From contig JAMXBD010000967.1 of assembly GCA_024138025.1 (NCBI GenBank), forward strand, positions 372,001-436,000: DNA of 64,000 nt. The letters run 5' to 3'. Below, piece after piece: positions 38,005 to 51,724 of this stretch. The position numbers and the translations under genes were made by a program. Numbering within the stretch: position 1 is the stretch's first letter; each line of letters starts with the position of its first letter. The DNA is from Combretum micranthum. Lineage: Eukaryota > Streptophyta > Magnoliopsida > Myrtales > Combretaceae. Below the pieces are notes generated by a model that was given only the letters and a program-made list of their open reading frames with translations, was not told where the DNA came from and searched no databases.

Positions 38005-39185
38005 ACTTATGACCTTCATTTCTTCATAAAAATTTCCATTTTACACTTTGTAAACATGTTTTCAAGTGGGGTTGATTCCAAAATCCGAATTTTACAAAAA
38101 TTAGTTTTTGAGTGATTCCTTTAAGTAAAAATCATTTGATACTTAGAAAATTAGGCGTAATCATACATAACTACTAAGGACTTCATTCTTACACAAAAAT
38201 TTTCATTTTACACTTTGCAAATATGTTTTCCAATATGATTCACTCAAAAATCCGAATTTTAGAAAATCTACTTTTGTGCATGATTACTTTGGGAAAAACT
38301 TGTTTAATGCATTAAAATTTAAGGCTTCACTATATCAATTACCTAAGGACTTCATTTAACACATAAAACTTGCAATTTGAGCTCAAATACTAAGTGATTA
38401 CATATGCATCATATCAAATTACGAATTTGATAATTTGATCACTAACTCAAATTTTTTCATTTTAATTCCATTACTTGTTTTACACATTACTATGCCTAAA
38501 CTCATTTTAACTTGTAAAAATCATTCCTTAAAGATACCTATTACCTATACCCTTCATTTTTCACATAAAACATGAGTTTTGGAGTTGATAAATGGGTTTT
38601 AAAAATTAGTCTTGGTTGGGATCCGAATTTAGAAAATTTATTTTTGGTCATATCTTTTGATTAAATCTATCTAAGCTCATGAAAATCCATTCATTACATA
38701 TCTTATCCTAAGAGCCTTTCATTTCTTAAATAAAAACTTTATTTTTGAGTTAGAAAACATGTTTTTAAAATAGGCCTTGGCCAAAATCCGAAAATAGAAT
38801 TTTTATTTTGAAAATAACTTTTGGAAATCACTTTTGATTCTTGTAAAAAGAAGTCTTGATGATATACATATATTAAGCCTTCATTTTCTCAAGTAAAAAT
38901 TACATTTTGATACTTGAAAAGTGGTTTCTAAATGGGGGTCTTGCCAAAATACGAATTTCACAATTTTGTTTGAGTTCATAACTAAGATCTATACTTAATA
39001 TGAACATAAACATAAAATAAATGCATGGTAATAAGCTATAAACATCATAGATCTAAACTTTACTTATCAAAATCTTTCATTTATGGTATCTATACCCTAA
39101 GCCCTTCATTTCAAATGAAAAATATACATTTTGAAGTTGAAAAACCACTTTTCTAAATATGGTTCCATTTTCATCCGAATTTTCA
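38005..39185. repeat. Diverged ~170-bp internal repeat array of LTR-I
   Basis: About seven units recur, each starting near CTTCATTTCTTCA, then CATTTT-rich sequence and a block like AAATCCGAATTT (on the plus strand). Units begin near 38008, 38168, 38348, 38552, 38708, 38882 and 39098. Only about three units are seen in LTR-B (16280-16760) and LTR-N (55285-55750). Confidence 0.6.
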
Positions 39186-39652
39186 AAAGTTGTTTTCGTT
39201 GAAAATAAAATAGATCTTGAGTTTCCTACAACTTCCTACCATCATCATGCTATCACAAGTCATATATGAACATAAAACAAAGTCTAATGCATTTTATGAA
39301 CTCAAAACTCTAGATCTAGTTTTATAAACTAGTTTTAAATGCATGAATCACTAAGATGCATGAGATCTATGCATAAATCATAAGAAATAACAAAGATAAC
39401 AACTTAAATAACAAGATCCATGGCATAAACGAAAATCAAAGTTACAAAAATTTAGATTACAAAACATATCAACTTTAAACAAGAAAATAATTGAAATACA
39501 AGATAATAAAAGTAGAGAAAAGGAGTGTTTCATTATCGGCATCATCATCCTAAGCTTTTAAGCTTATGGAAGGTCATTTGATGGATGAAACCTTCATTAC
39601 ACTTTACCTTTATCACCTATGGAGGCTTTGAGATGAAGATTTGCTTAAAAAT

Positions 39653-42600
39653 TGTCACGCCCCAACGGGTACCCTAAACGTGACAGTCCGCCACACTCAA
39701 TATTAAAGCTTAAGTATGACAACCTTAGTCATTTCCAAAAGCTTTTATATTAAGTGTAAGGCTTACTTTCACAATTTTAGAGGACCATATATGGAATAAT
39801 GAAGCTTAAGGAGATATAAAAACATATTAAGAAAAGAGGATTCACAATAAATATTTGTTCATAGCAAAGACTGTGCATACTTAGGAACAATTCCCTAAAT
39901 TACTAAGCTATTATATAAATATTTGCATGCTAATACTATGATGTACTTTATCCAGAGTTCTAATATTCAAAAGGGATTACCTGCCCACATGGTACGTGGC
40001 CTTAGCCATAAGTATGGAAACTGCAAAAGGTAGCTATTGGGGTATAAGCTAATAGGCTTAGTGAGAACTATTTCCATAAATAACTTCTTGTAACAAGATT
40101 GAAACAAGTTGGTTAATCACACATATGTAATGCATCAAACAGTGGGCAAACAATCATATAGTTTCCGGGAACTATATGTTGAATGGATTTACGCCCTCCA
40201 CTCGGGGTTTGGTGATACTCAAAACAAGTAGTTTTAATAATAGAAAATTTAAGCTTGCGAGCACACATCACCAAGCATTCAATAAAAACTTTTATACTTG
40301 CGAGCACTCATCGCCAAGTATTCCGAACCTACTTGATTTGACCTTGCTTTCGGATCAACCGCCAAGCATATTCCATTTAGCCGCCAAGCAATCGCTTTCG
40401 GATCTTCCGCCAAGTGTTGCTTTCGACATGAGCCTACTATCCTTCTCACCCAAGGATAATAACCCAACCATGTAATGTGACTCACTTCGTGGTATGCATG
40501 AGTTCATTAATTTATAAAGTCATAACATAATTATTTTCAACTTTATGGTGATCAAGGAATTTCACACAAATCAATATTACACTAAAACAATCACTTAGAA
40601 CAATTCGGGCTTCGATATTCTTAGAATTCTTTCAAGGAATTATTTTACATGCATATCGGTTTATCTTTTCCTAACTCTAGTGCAACTAATTTACAAGCAC
40701 AACAAGTGTAGCATTTAATGGAAATAAACTCACGATGCCGTCGTCTCTATTCCTCTAAGTGGATGAGTCGTTCACACACTCCACTTATATATAATAGTTC
40801 TCGGGGTGAAGAAATCTTCCTCGGGGTCACCTAACCAAAGAAAATACCCATAATTAGTCTTTCTTGAAGATTTTCTTGAATTTTGACAAAACAATGTCAA
40901 AAAAAAGGTCAAAGTTCGTATAGAAGAATGTTCCAACTTAAAATGGCCATAACTTGGTCATTTTAACTCGGAATTGTGCATATAATATACCGATTTCTAT
41001 CTACTCGAAAAGATCTACCCATTTCTAAAATTATTTCCCACAAACAAAGCCATATAGGTTCCGAAAAAGTGGTGACAAAATTCACCACGGATTTTCCAAG
41101 TAAAAACAACTTTGTTTCAAGAAATCAAAATTTGTTTGATAAATACTTAGTTATCTATATAGTTGAAAAATTCTCTTTTTATAACTATATGACTCATATT
41201 TAAGCATGCTCAAGTGTCTTATTGTCCAAATTATTTTTCTTAGGAAAAACAATGTCGGGTTGAAGCTTTTCGGAAATTGTTTTTGTAAATTTCTTTGAAA
41301 TGAATACCTTGTTTTCTTTTTCTAAAAACGTTTTATGTTGGTTTTATTTATCTTTTTCTTAAGTGACCTTTGAAAATAAAATTTTCTCCTTTCTAAGTTA
41401 CATTAATACTATATTTGAAGTTTTCTAGGAAATATGCTTTTCTTCATTTTTCTTGTGTAAATTCCTTTGTTTAATTGTTTTGCAAAAATCCTTACTTGAA
41501 ATTTCTCATTCTTTTCTTATAACTCATATTCTCCAAAAATAATCATTCATGCATGAAAATTTGTTTTCTTCATAAAAACAATGCAGAACATTTAAGGACT
41601 TTTTGTAGAAAAAACTAATTTCTATAATCTCATTAACTTCTTCTTGTAACTTGAAAGAAATAACTTTATTATTTTCAAACCATAAATTTTCTTTACCTAT
41701 TTGTTTGCAAAGGTCTTTAAAATTTCCTTAGTTGTCCATCTTATTTTCTTTCTTATGAAAAGAATATATTTTCCTTTGAAAACGAGGTAGAGTAACAAGG
41801 ATTTAAATAGCTTTTTAAGTAAAAATAGTTTCTAAATTCATAGTGAATTCTTTTTGTAACTTGAAAATGAATGAGTTTATTTTTGTTTTCTTATATTTTT
41901 ATGTTTTACATAAACTTATTCCTAAGTGACAAAAAGCCTTCTTTTATTTGATTATCTTTAGAAAATAAAACTTTTGGACAACAATCTAAATGAACATGAT
42001 TATGAGAATAATAATAAACAAAGCATAAATAATAAAGTCAGTATTGGAGTCTTAGCTTTTTCAAGGCTCCCGGGACTAAGAATTAAACTAGTCCCATAAT
42101 GAAATAAAATGAAAGAGAAAAGCTTGTTTTGACTTGATGAGGACAAGTCTAAGACTAGAGACTAGTCTTAAAAATAACTTGAAATAAATAAATTGCATTG
42201 AAGTAAATAAATTGCATGAAAGGTAAATAAATTGCAAGATTATGAGCTTATATGCTCTAAATAGTATATATATCTATATAGATAGAGTAGATAGTAATAA
42301 ACATAAGGGAAATATAGAGAAACATAAATGAACATAAAGGAATTGATGTTATGAACAAAAACAAAGTATGAATCTAATGTTGCTTTCTTAACCTTCATGG
42401 TTTTAGAAAACATACACTAAGCTCATACTAAGTAGATGAACATGAAAAATTCTTGAGAAATTTCTTACCTAAAGAAGCTAAACTAAGAGGACTTCTTGTA
42501 AGAACTCTTGAGAGAATTTGAGAGAGATTTTGAGAGAGTAACTTTAGTATAGAAGTGGTGTGAAAGAAGTGAAAGAGGAGGGGGGTATTTATAGGAAAAT

Positions 42601-43298
42601 GTGGAGTGATTTTTGTGTGATTAAAATAAAGAAAAATTAAAACAAATTGAGGCAGAAGAGAGGGGTAGCACCGGCTATATGGTGTAGAGGAGGAGTTGAT
42701 TTATTTTTTTGACTTTTTGGAAAGATAAAAGATGTAATTTGTAAGGTAGATGTGATATAAAGTTATGGGAAAGGTAAAAAGTTAAGATTATAGGTTATGT
42801 AGAGTGTAAGAATAGGTGTAAGAAAAAGTAGAGATAAAAGAATAGTATAGAATAGTAATGAATAGTGTAATGTAAAGTAGATATGACAATTAAAGTATCG
42901 GTAGTAAGAAAATACGCGTTTAATAGCTATATCTGTTATTTTTACTTACCGAAAAATTACGAAACTGATATTTTTGGAAAACTTATATTTTTACGAGTCT
43001 AACGGTATATTCGGAATATTTTTACTAGTCCAGGCTTCCAGACACGTTTTTCGAGAATTGTGTCCGATCGGGTTCGAAGGACACTCGAATTTCGCGAAAC
43101 TGAAACTTTTATAAAACCTATGGTTATTACGAACTATTTTAGCTAATTATCCCAACTTCGTTTTTCCGGGCCAAAGAAAACGGCAATGCCGGATTTAGAT
43201 TGATACGGTAAACTAGGGTTTTGTTGACCTTTAGGGTTTTGTTTGACTTCCGGTTAGGGTTTTGTGCTAAACCGATTCCGGAAATTTAGGGGTTTACA
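39653..43298 (-). mobile_element. LTR-J, uninterrupted solo LTR
   Basis: At 3646 bp this is the cleanest complete copy of its subfamily: TGTCACGCCCC to GGGGTTTACA with exact TSD aaaat (39648-39652 and 43299-43303). On the minus strand it has a TATA box (42586-42593), an ATG-bearing leader segment near 42400, GACTAGTC hairpins, the palindromic core (about 40930-40975), the acidic frame broken by a 1-base deletion (about 40790), and the hairpin pair (40155-40203). Confidence 0.9.
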
Positions 43299-46200
43299 AA
43301 AATCTTCAAGAAATATGGATGGAAGCTAATGGAAGATGTGGGGGAAGCTTGGTTCTTGAAGAAACAAGAACAAGAAGAAGAAGAAAAGAGAGGAAATAGA
43401 GAGAGAAAAGGTTAAAGAATGAAAGAGGGAAAGTGAATAAATGAAGAGTGAGAGAAAATGAGTGTTTTAATTATAAGAAAAGAAGAAAAAAATAAAACAA
43501 GGCAGCCAAATGTGTGTGTGTCCTGCACATGAATGTGTAGGAGGAGAGAGTGAATTTTGTTGAAATTTGACTCAAATTTGAATTGTATAATTAATGTGTA
43601 ATGTAACTTTTTGAAGAAGGATTGAAATATAATTAATTTTAGTCAAAATAGGAGTAAATTAAAGGACAATGGCAGCCATGAATGAGTCAAAAATCTGCCA
43701 TGAATTGTGGGATAATGTGTAGAAAGATTGAAGTGAAAAGGAAGTGATATGTGTAAGGTGTACTTGAAGGTATGGGTTGTAAAGGTACTTTCTTAATAAA
43801 ATAAATTAAAATAAAATAAAATTAGAAAATTCATTCCAAATATTTGTAGCATATTTTTCATAATTAAATTTAAATAATTATTTGAATTATTTTAGTATTT
43901 TAACAAATATGTTATCGGTATGATCAAAATACGCGAATATGGGCTATAAATAATATTTTTATAACCCGAAAAATTCTAAAAAATTATTTTATGAAAATAA
44001 AAATATTTTTAAATTATTAAATTAAATTATTTTATTTTTACTATCTGATCTTAAATAGAATCTGATCCCGTAAAAGCCCGAACTAACTAAATTTTAGAAA
44101 AACAAAATTTTCTATAACATATAAAATATTTATCTAAAAATATAAGGCTTTATAAGAATAATAAAATTTTGTAATGAAATAAAAATGAATAGTGCAAAAG
44201 ACTACTCAATTACCGGTAATAACGGAAATACGATAAAAAGTTATAACTGTAACTTTTATAACCGAAAAATTTCATAATTGATATATTTGAAATCTTATGA
44301 AATTACGAGTCTAACGATACTATTGGTATATTTTTGATATCTCGAGCCTCGGACACGCTTTTCGAAGTCTGTATCCAAACGGGTTCGAAATAGGTCAAAA
44401 ATTTACCAATCTGATATTTTTAAACAAACTCATATTACTATGAGCTATTCTACATATTTAAACTACATCTTGGCCTCCAGGCTAGGGGCGCTAGATTACC
44501 GAACTTAAGCTATTGTATTTCGCTTAGGGTTTCGGGTGATTTTCCGGTTTAGATATTTGCCATTTTGGAAACTGATATTTATGTTTATACAACATATTTA
44601 ATTTGAGAAATTTATTTTAAATTTTATTTTTGTGAGTATTTAATATCTCTTAATGTTTTCGGAATTCTTGAATTGAGTTATATTTTCGAAAGTCAATCGT
44701 TATTTACTTTTTAGTAATTTGTTTTTGGGCTTTATATTACCCGTTTTTATAAGTTGGAGTTTAAATATGGAATTTTTCGTACGTAGTGGTTTTGAATTTG
44801 AAGACTGTTGATTTCTTATTTTTTTTTTCAAGATTTTCATTTTCTCAAGATTAAGAAGTTTCCGAATTCATTCGTGATTTAGGACTAGTTGAGATTCGGT
44901 TTTAATTTGGAGTGATTTTTAGGGTTTGTTTTCGAAGTTCATCTTGAAATTATTTATTGAAATTTTCTGGGGCTTACAGGTTCATACTTTGTTTTTGTTC
45001 ATCATCAAATTCCTTTATGTTGCTTTTATGTTTATAACTATCTAATATATCTATATAGCTATATGTATTATTTAGAGCATATAAGCTCATTGTTTTGCAA
45101 TTTATTTACTTTCATGTTATTTTTAAGACTAGTCTTTCTAGTCTTAGACTTGTCCTCATCAAGTCAAAACATTTTCTTTTTCTTTTGGGACTAGTCTTTT
45201 CTTAGTCCCGGGATACCTTGATGAAGCTAAGGTTCCAATACTTGATTTATTTTCTTATTAGCTTATTCTTTCAAGTTATTATGTTTCTTTATGTTTCAAT
45301 AACTTTATGATTCATATTCATGCATGAACATAATGATTTTTGTCTCAAACGAAATAAATGAGGAAATATTTTTTAAAATAAAGATTTTTTCTAGAAATAA
45401 AAGTAGGAAGTAAACTTTTCTAAACTAAGAAGTCATCTTAAAAACTTAGAGGAGTTCATAAGAAATTTTATAAACATACATGACATAGAAATGACTTTTT
45501 GAAGTAAACAAAGATTTTACAACAACTTCACTTTTTCTTCAAATGATAGAAATTTTTTTCATTAAAATAAAATGATCTCAAGAAATTATTTCTCTAAATA
45601 TAGAAGAGTTTTTACTTTCAAAAGTGTTGGAAACTAAGCTTAGAAAAATAAAATCATTCCTTAGGGTTTAAAGCAATTACAAGAAATTAAATTTAGGGGA
45701 AAAGAAATACTCATTATAAATAAACTTAAGATATTTTCAAAGAAAAATGAATATTTCAAAAACTCTCAAGTTTCAAAATCTTTAAAGATTTTACTTTTTC
45801 ATAATTTGAGACAACTTCATTAATTTCATACATTTTTTATGAGTCAATAAATATATGAATATACATTCCAAAGGTTTTAGAAGCTATTATATTACATATC
45901 TCTTCAAAATGAGCTTTGGATAAAAGAAGGAAAACAAGTTTATAAAAATTCGTGGTGAATCTGTCCGCCACTTTTTCGGAACCCAAACGACTTATTTTGA
46001 TGAAAATAAGTTTAGAAATAGATAGATCTTTTCGAATAGGTAGAAAACGGTATATTATATGCGAAATTCCAAGTTAAAATGAGCAAGTTATGGCCATTTT
46101 AAGTTGAAATTTCCTCTTATACGATTTTACCACGATCTTGAGAAAAGTTTAGAATCTTCAAGAATAGAGATTTCATGAAAGACTCATTTTGGGTATTTCA

Positions 46201-49200
46201 TCTTGTTTAGGTGGAGAAGGACCCGAGATCACCTTTTCGGAAGATTACTTCAATTAGGATCTACCGACATGGAGTGAGTTAATCCTTTACTAAGCTACAT
46301 TTCCTTGTTTTGTGCTTGTAAGTAGCAACACTAGCAATTAAGAAAAAGATAAAATAAATAATTTTGTGTGACTTGGAATTATGATTGATTGAATATAAGT
46401 TAAGAATATCGAAAGAATGTTTGATAAATAAATTGTGATTCTTGTATTAATATGAAAATTGTGTTGATCGCTTTCAACTTGAACTAAACATTATTTGGCT
46501 AAATATATATTGAAATCAATTCATGCATATCATACTTATGAGTCACATTTGTTTCACTACTTTTCTTCGTGTGGGGAAACGAGGAAATGGTAGTGGTGCT
46601 GGTAGGAGCCGGAAAGTCTACATGGGCTAGTAGGAGCCAGAAAGTCTACAGGGCAAGCAGGAGCCGGTAAATCTGCAAATATTGATGGTCATATGGGCTT
46701 GTAACCTCCCAACCCTCGACATGGAGGGCGTAAAATCCATGCTATACTTGATTTCCGGTTAATCATGTGTATTTTGTTTGTTCATATGATTGGTGCATTC
46801 TCATATGCTTGATTAAATACTTGTTTGAATTATGGAAATGTCCTGTAGATGGAATTATCTCACTAAGCTAGATTTTCTTATACCCTTATAGCTTTTTGTT
46901 ACAGTACGATTACTTTTGGTTGGCCCCAAGGAGCCCCATATGCTAGGTACGAGTTTAAGCTACTAGGAGTTTTTGGGAGAAGTTTTATGTATTTAAGTTT
47001 TGAACATAGGCTTCTAGGAAAATCTCTATAGTAGGCTTGTATTATAGTAGCTATTATTTTGTTGAAAGACTTCTAAAGCGGGGAATGCCCCTAAGATGAT
47101 GTAAGGATATTATTATGAAAATCTTATGTTTATTTATATAAGTTCTTACTTGCTTTATTATCTACTTAAATGTATACCCCTGTGAGTCTCCTACTATCTT
47201 GGAAGCACGCCTTGCATGTAATATCGAAGCTCGTGCATAACTAAAGTTGTCATTCATTAGCTTTAATATTATATGCGGTTGATTGCCATGTTTAGGGTAC
47301 CCTCCGGGGCGTGACAGGTTGCTCGTGAGCCATAAAACAGAACAATAATTTAAAGTAGTACCGCATGATTCGTTAATCTGCTAACCCCGAATGGAGGGTG
47401 TAAATCCATTCAACATATGATTTTCGGTTGATCATATGTCTTATTTGCTCATGTGATTGTCATATTTCATATGGATGATTAATCAACTTGATTGTGAGTA
47501 TGTAATTATGGGATATGTATGTTCTGGAAGTATTTACTCATTAAGCTAGCGGCTTATACCCCCATAGTTTCTTTTTGATGCAGTTCCCATACCCATGGTT
47601 GTGTCTCCAGACTTAGCCATCTTAGTAAAAGCAAAGTTAGGAGTTTCCCTAGAAGTTATGTTTAACTCTTGTATAGACTTCCATAAAAAACCTTAAACGC
47701 TCGGGTTGTTGTCAAAATTTAATACTTGGACTGATTATTATTTTTACGGGGGGAATGCCCCTTAGTATTTTAAATATGATCCTGAGATATCTATGGTTTA
47801 TATTTTTATGCTTATTCTATTAAGTTAAACTATCTATCTCCAATTGCATATGTATTATATTGTCGTAAGGGAACGCCTTACATCTAATATAAGACTTTTG
47901 AATAACTATGGTAGTGATTTCTAAGTCTCGTTTAGTATGCGGCAGACTGTTACTTTAGGATACCCTTTGGGGCGTAACACTACAACCTTCAATTGTTGAG
48001 TTTGTCGTGTCATGTGAGTTAGTATTGTGTCGTTATGTATCATCTTAGGTCTAGGGATGAGTCGAGTTAAGTGTTAGTTATTTGTTGTCTTTGTTGAGTC
48101 TGAGTCTTCTCTAAAAAGAGTAAATGAAGGTTGAAATCGCTAAACCAAATCTTACTAATTTATATATGTTATATTGCATGGAATATTACTCATATAAAGT
48201 TAATGAAATATTGAAAAGTTTCAAATTATCAAATCCAGAAATGAAATGATGAATAATAAATGTTTATGAAAGAAGAGATATTAAACCTAAATAATAATAA
48301 ATCTCAATACATTTCGTGGAAATAAAAATACTGAGAAATATCAAGTAAATGTGATAAAAGAATGAAATAATGTAATCATAATACCTGTAATTGATAAACT
48401 TAATAAATATGAATTTTTGACAAAGGTTCAACATTTCTTTAGAAATAAAAAGTAATAGCTAAACCTGAATTAGAGTTCAAATAAGAATTAAACTTAGATA
48501 ATTTAATTAAGTCAGGTAAAGTAAATTATAAGATAAAATTAGTTAATTTGACATAATCAAACTAATAAATTGATTTAATCCAAATTGAGATTTTAGACAT
48601 TTCTTTCCATTTACCTATTTGCTTCAATTACCCATTTCATGAATTAAATTACTTAATTCTTTCTAACTATCAAATTTGAATTCTATTCCTTCAAATTGTC
48701 AAATTATTTTAATTATCTTCTCCAACAACTTAAATTTAATCATCATCTCTACCAATTTTTAATTATAACTCCTTTTCTTTTAATTATCAAATGAACAAAG
48801 ATTTTTAAAACTTAACTATTTAGATTTTCAAAAGACTCTACTCAACATTTTAGACTAAGTCCTTTTTGAATGAACCAAAGTATTATAATTCTTTCCAACA
48901 ATTCATTTTAACTCATTTTAAGGTGTTATAATTCTCTATACCTTTAAACATGTAATTTAAGTGTTTTATAAATTTTTAAATCTTTCAACTTTAGTTTAAC
49001 TTCCATTTCTTAAATCCTTATAATTTTGAATTCAACTACTTGTTTAAAAACATTAGTTCTTAAGCCCAAACTCTAACTAAATATCAAAATGCTACAAATT
49101 AAACTTCTAATCTTTATTTTCAATTCAAGCTATTAAATTCTATGTTATAAATTATGAAATTATTTTCTATACTCAAGAAAATCATCTGAAAGGCTCAAAC

Positions 49201-49839
49201 TTGAAACTCTTAACCAAAAATCTTTAAACCTTATCCCGTATATTTTTTTCCCTTTGACTTTAGCTACCCATTCTTCCTCTTTTTTTCTTCCTTTCTTCAA
49301 TGATTCTTTTCTTTTCTTCTTCCTCTTTTCTCTACTTTTCTTCCTTTCTCAAATTTCAACCATAAATCATAATCTTAAGGAGATCAAAGAAGAGATTAAA
49401 GTTAATAAGGAAAATAGAAGAAGAAAAACAAGCTTAGAACAACTTCAACAACTAAGAAAGAAGATTAGTGGTAAAGAAAATCAAGAAGTTTGAGTTATCT
49501 ACAAAGATAATAAGTTTTGCTATTTCTTTTACTTTAGTTGTTGTTTATGTATGTATATGATGAACTGCCGCTATATTTAAGTTGGGTTTGTGATAAAAGT
49601 TGTAAACAAGGGAGATATGAGCATAAAAGCTAAAACGTAGGTTGTTTATGCATATGTGAAGTTAGGAAATTGATGAAATGATTTTGATGATGCATGATGG
49701 TAAAAATATATATTTATAAGCGTTTAGTTATGGATTATAAGTTATATGTTGTTGTAAAGCTATTGTGTGTTGAGTTTTGAAGATAAAACAAGTGGACAAG
49801 TAAATAAAGTTAGGTAAAAGATCAAAGGAAAGTTGTTTA

Positions 49840-50110
49840 GGTGCATACACACCATCATACATATCATATGGAAGGGTGTATGGCTTTCTATGCAAATTCT
49901 TGGGTTCATACACCCTGTTGTCTAGGTTCATACACACTGTCATATAACCCATATGAAGGGTGTATGGCTTTCTATGCAAGTTCTTAGGTTCATACGCCTT
50001 ATCATACAACCCATGTGCAAGGGTGTATGGCTTTCTATGTAAGTTTTGGGTTTCATAATGCCTATCATATAACTCTTATGAAGGGGTTTATAGTTTTTTG
50101 GTTTTGTTTC
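49840..50110. repeat. ~62-bp minisatellite with self-complementary units
   Basis: Units contain AGGGTGTATGGCTTTCTATG and GGTTCATACACCCT; AGGGTGTATG pairs with CATACACCCT inside each unit. There are about three to four copies, the first with an extra 25-bp partial unit. The minus strand is open across it as a PKNLHRKPYT repeat, which I regard as incidental. Confidence 0.75.
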
Positions 50111-50315
50111 AAGATTAACACAACCCTCCATAAATGCTCGTATGAATTGATACAACCTGTCATACACCATGTATGGACATCCCATGTCTAAAAAAAAAGA
50201 AGATAAAATGAAATAGATAAATGATAAATAATATGATATACTAGTGAATTATATGGTTAAGAATGAGTTAAGAGAATTTATAGATTTAATAACTAATTAG
50301 ATTAAACATATAAGT

Positions 50316-50590
50316 TAAGTATAAAATGAACTTAGTTAATCAAACTAAGTTCGATTTGGCTTAATAAATCTAAATGAACTAAAATAAACTAGATTAATTG
50401 AGCCTAATCAACTTGGCTAAGATCAAATTAGCATAGACTTAAGTTAATATAAATCTTAGATATAAAATGAGTTAGTTAACAAATTTAAGGTCAACTTAAT
50501 TTAATGAGTTTTGATAAACTAAAATGAATTAGATATGTTAAATTTAACCAATTAGACTAAGTTAAGTTAAAATATACTTAATAACTTGCA
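50316..50590. repeat. Two diverged ~145-bp AT-rich direct repeats
   Basis: Both copies run from ATAAAATGA(A/G)(C/T)TTAGTTAA through ACTAAAAT(A/G)AA(C/T)TAGAT to a final CTAAG stretch. Confidence 0.5.
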
Positions 50591-51288
50591 AATGGCTTAG
50601 ATATAATTATAATTTGTTAACCTTTAATTAATAAAGGGAATATCTTGTTTCAAATGTATGTTTGCTAAAATGAATTTTTCATATAAGTTTATATTTCAAC
50701 CAAAAATGAAATTAGGAAATAAAAATGAATTGAATACAAAAGTTTAGTAAAGTATATATTATGAAAGGCAACGAGAGATTATTATTTCTATTTCATAAGA
50801 GGAGTACATTAATAATTGGATATTGCAAAAGATTCTCATCACTTGGCTAGGATGATAAGTGGGTAACATTAACCTTATCGTATTGTTTATGCTTGTAATT
50901 TAGTTGCATTTGCACTACTATAAACTTAACTAGCTATGTATGGGGAATGGATACTCGTGTGTTGTTTAGTGATTGTTTTGGCTAATAACACACTAATTTA
51001 AAAAAGATCATACACTGTTTGCAATTTTGAGTTGTGATTGTTGATAATTGTTTATTTAATTGTTTGGTTGCTTTAATAAATGGACTTAATACTATCCGAC
51101 TAGTTAATTAAACAATCATGCATAGCGACAGCATACCTTGCGTTAGCATCGTATTCACATGATGTAATAATATTCTAATTCTATGGTAATGCCAAAATAA
51201 TTCAGTGGATCTATTTCTCCAATAGGTTACAGTAGGGTTGTTAATTCCACAAGAACCTAGTAGGCCCAAAGGACGTTGCTTGTGTTCG

Positions 51289-51724
51289 TGTAAACTCCTG
51301 AAATTTTTGAAACTCTTAGGACATAATCCAAGAGCTAATACCGAAACCTAAACCCTACGAACAAACCCAAGTTAAAACCGAACTCTAAACAAGATCAACT
51401 ACGAAATTTCATAACCTTAAGAAAAAGAAGCACCGTAAAAAACAAGACAAAAATTCAATAATCGTCTGACTAAACATCCTTATACTAAGCAATTCATCTA
51501 TCTAATTTGTAAAGACGAGACAGTATGTCCCAATAATGATAACCAAATAATACGATATGTTTTTTTTATAATCAATTCGACTAGTTAAACAAAACTACTT
51601 CTTAATACGCAAACCAAGATAACCTCACTATATAACGATTGATGCAAAATAATAAAACCCTAGATTCTTCTATGGATCTTAGAGTCAAAATTAATACCAA
51701 AATTCAAATCGAGTCAACATATAA
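51289..51724 (+). mobile_element. LTR-L, 5' fragment
   Basis: It begins TGTAAACTCCTG after gttcg, like the 5' ends of the main family, and runs about 435 bp until LTR-M begins. The remainder was not found. Confidence 0.5.

Larger units (their letters stand above)
36398..44978 (-). mobile_element. LTR-I, solo LTR split by LTR-J
   Basis: The plus-strand ends are TATCACGCCCC (first dinucleotide decayed from TG) and GGGGCTTACA, with an exact TSD ggttc (36393-36397 and 44979-44983). Net length of about 4.9 kb is the longest in the family, explained partly by an expanded array of diverged ~170-bp repeats (38005-39185). The acidic frame at 37395-37439 is open and the hairpin pair at 36914-36961 is intact. 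Confidence 0.86.
35495..47316 (+). mobile_element. LTR-H, solo LTR split by LTR-I
   Basis: The ends are TGTAAACCCTG and CCGGGGCGTGACA, with an exact TSD ggttg (35490-35494 and 47317-47321). Net length is about 3.2 kb. A TATA box lies at 36185-36192, GACTAGTC hairpins at about 45125-45211, the palindromic core near 46070-46110, the acidic frame at 46213-46257 (open), a three-unit minisatellite near 46595-46680, and stem 1 of the hairpin pair at 46720-46741. Confidence 0.88.
31203..47979 (+). mobile_element. LTR-G, outer solo LTR of the right nest
   Basis: The ends are TGTAAGCCCTCG and TTTGGGGCGTAACA, with an exact TSD ctaca (31198-31202 and 47980-47984). It is split by a copia-like LTR (32734-34145) and by LTR-H (35495-47316). 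Net length is about 3.5 kb. A TATA-like TATATAAA lies at 31902-31909. A 46-bp tandem duplication of the leader lies at 31919-32010. The acidic frame is at 35079-35123 and the hairpin pair at 47389-47438. Confidence 0.87.
47985..51288. other. Degraded repeat DNA, probably an old Q-like LTR
   Basis: No gene is seen. A pyrimidine-rich stretch (49250-49350) followed by a purine-rich one and then a hairpin minisatellite (49840-50110) mirrors the order leader-then-palindromic-array in LTR-Q. 50820-51288 resembles the part of the main LTR family downstream of the acidic frame (TTTATGCTTGTAATTTAG). Ends and TSD were not found. Confidence 0.4.

Noticed and set aside
37840..39185. CRISPR-like regularly spaced repeats
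   Set aside because: Units are ~170 bp, diverged and contiguous inside a plant LTR; no short identical repeats with unique spacers.
49254..49493. Small gene with a hydrophobic start followed by a charged helix
   Set aside because: It is a pyrimidine-rich then purine-rich leader-like stretch in degraded repeat DNA; composition alone explains the frame.
49728..50185. Protein-coding repeat (PKNLHRKPYT) on the minus strand
   Set aside because: The periodicity comes from a minisatellite whose unit length is not consistently a multiple of three; no start context or homologue recognised.
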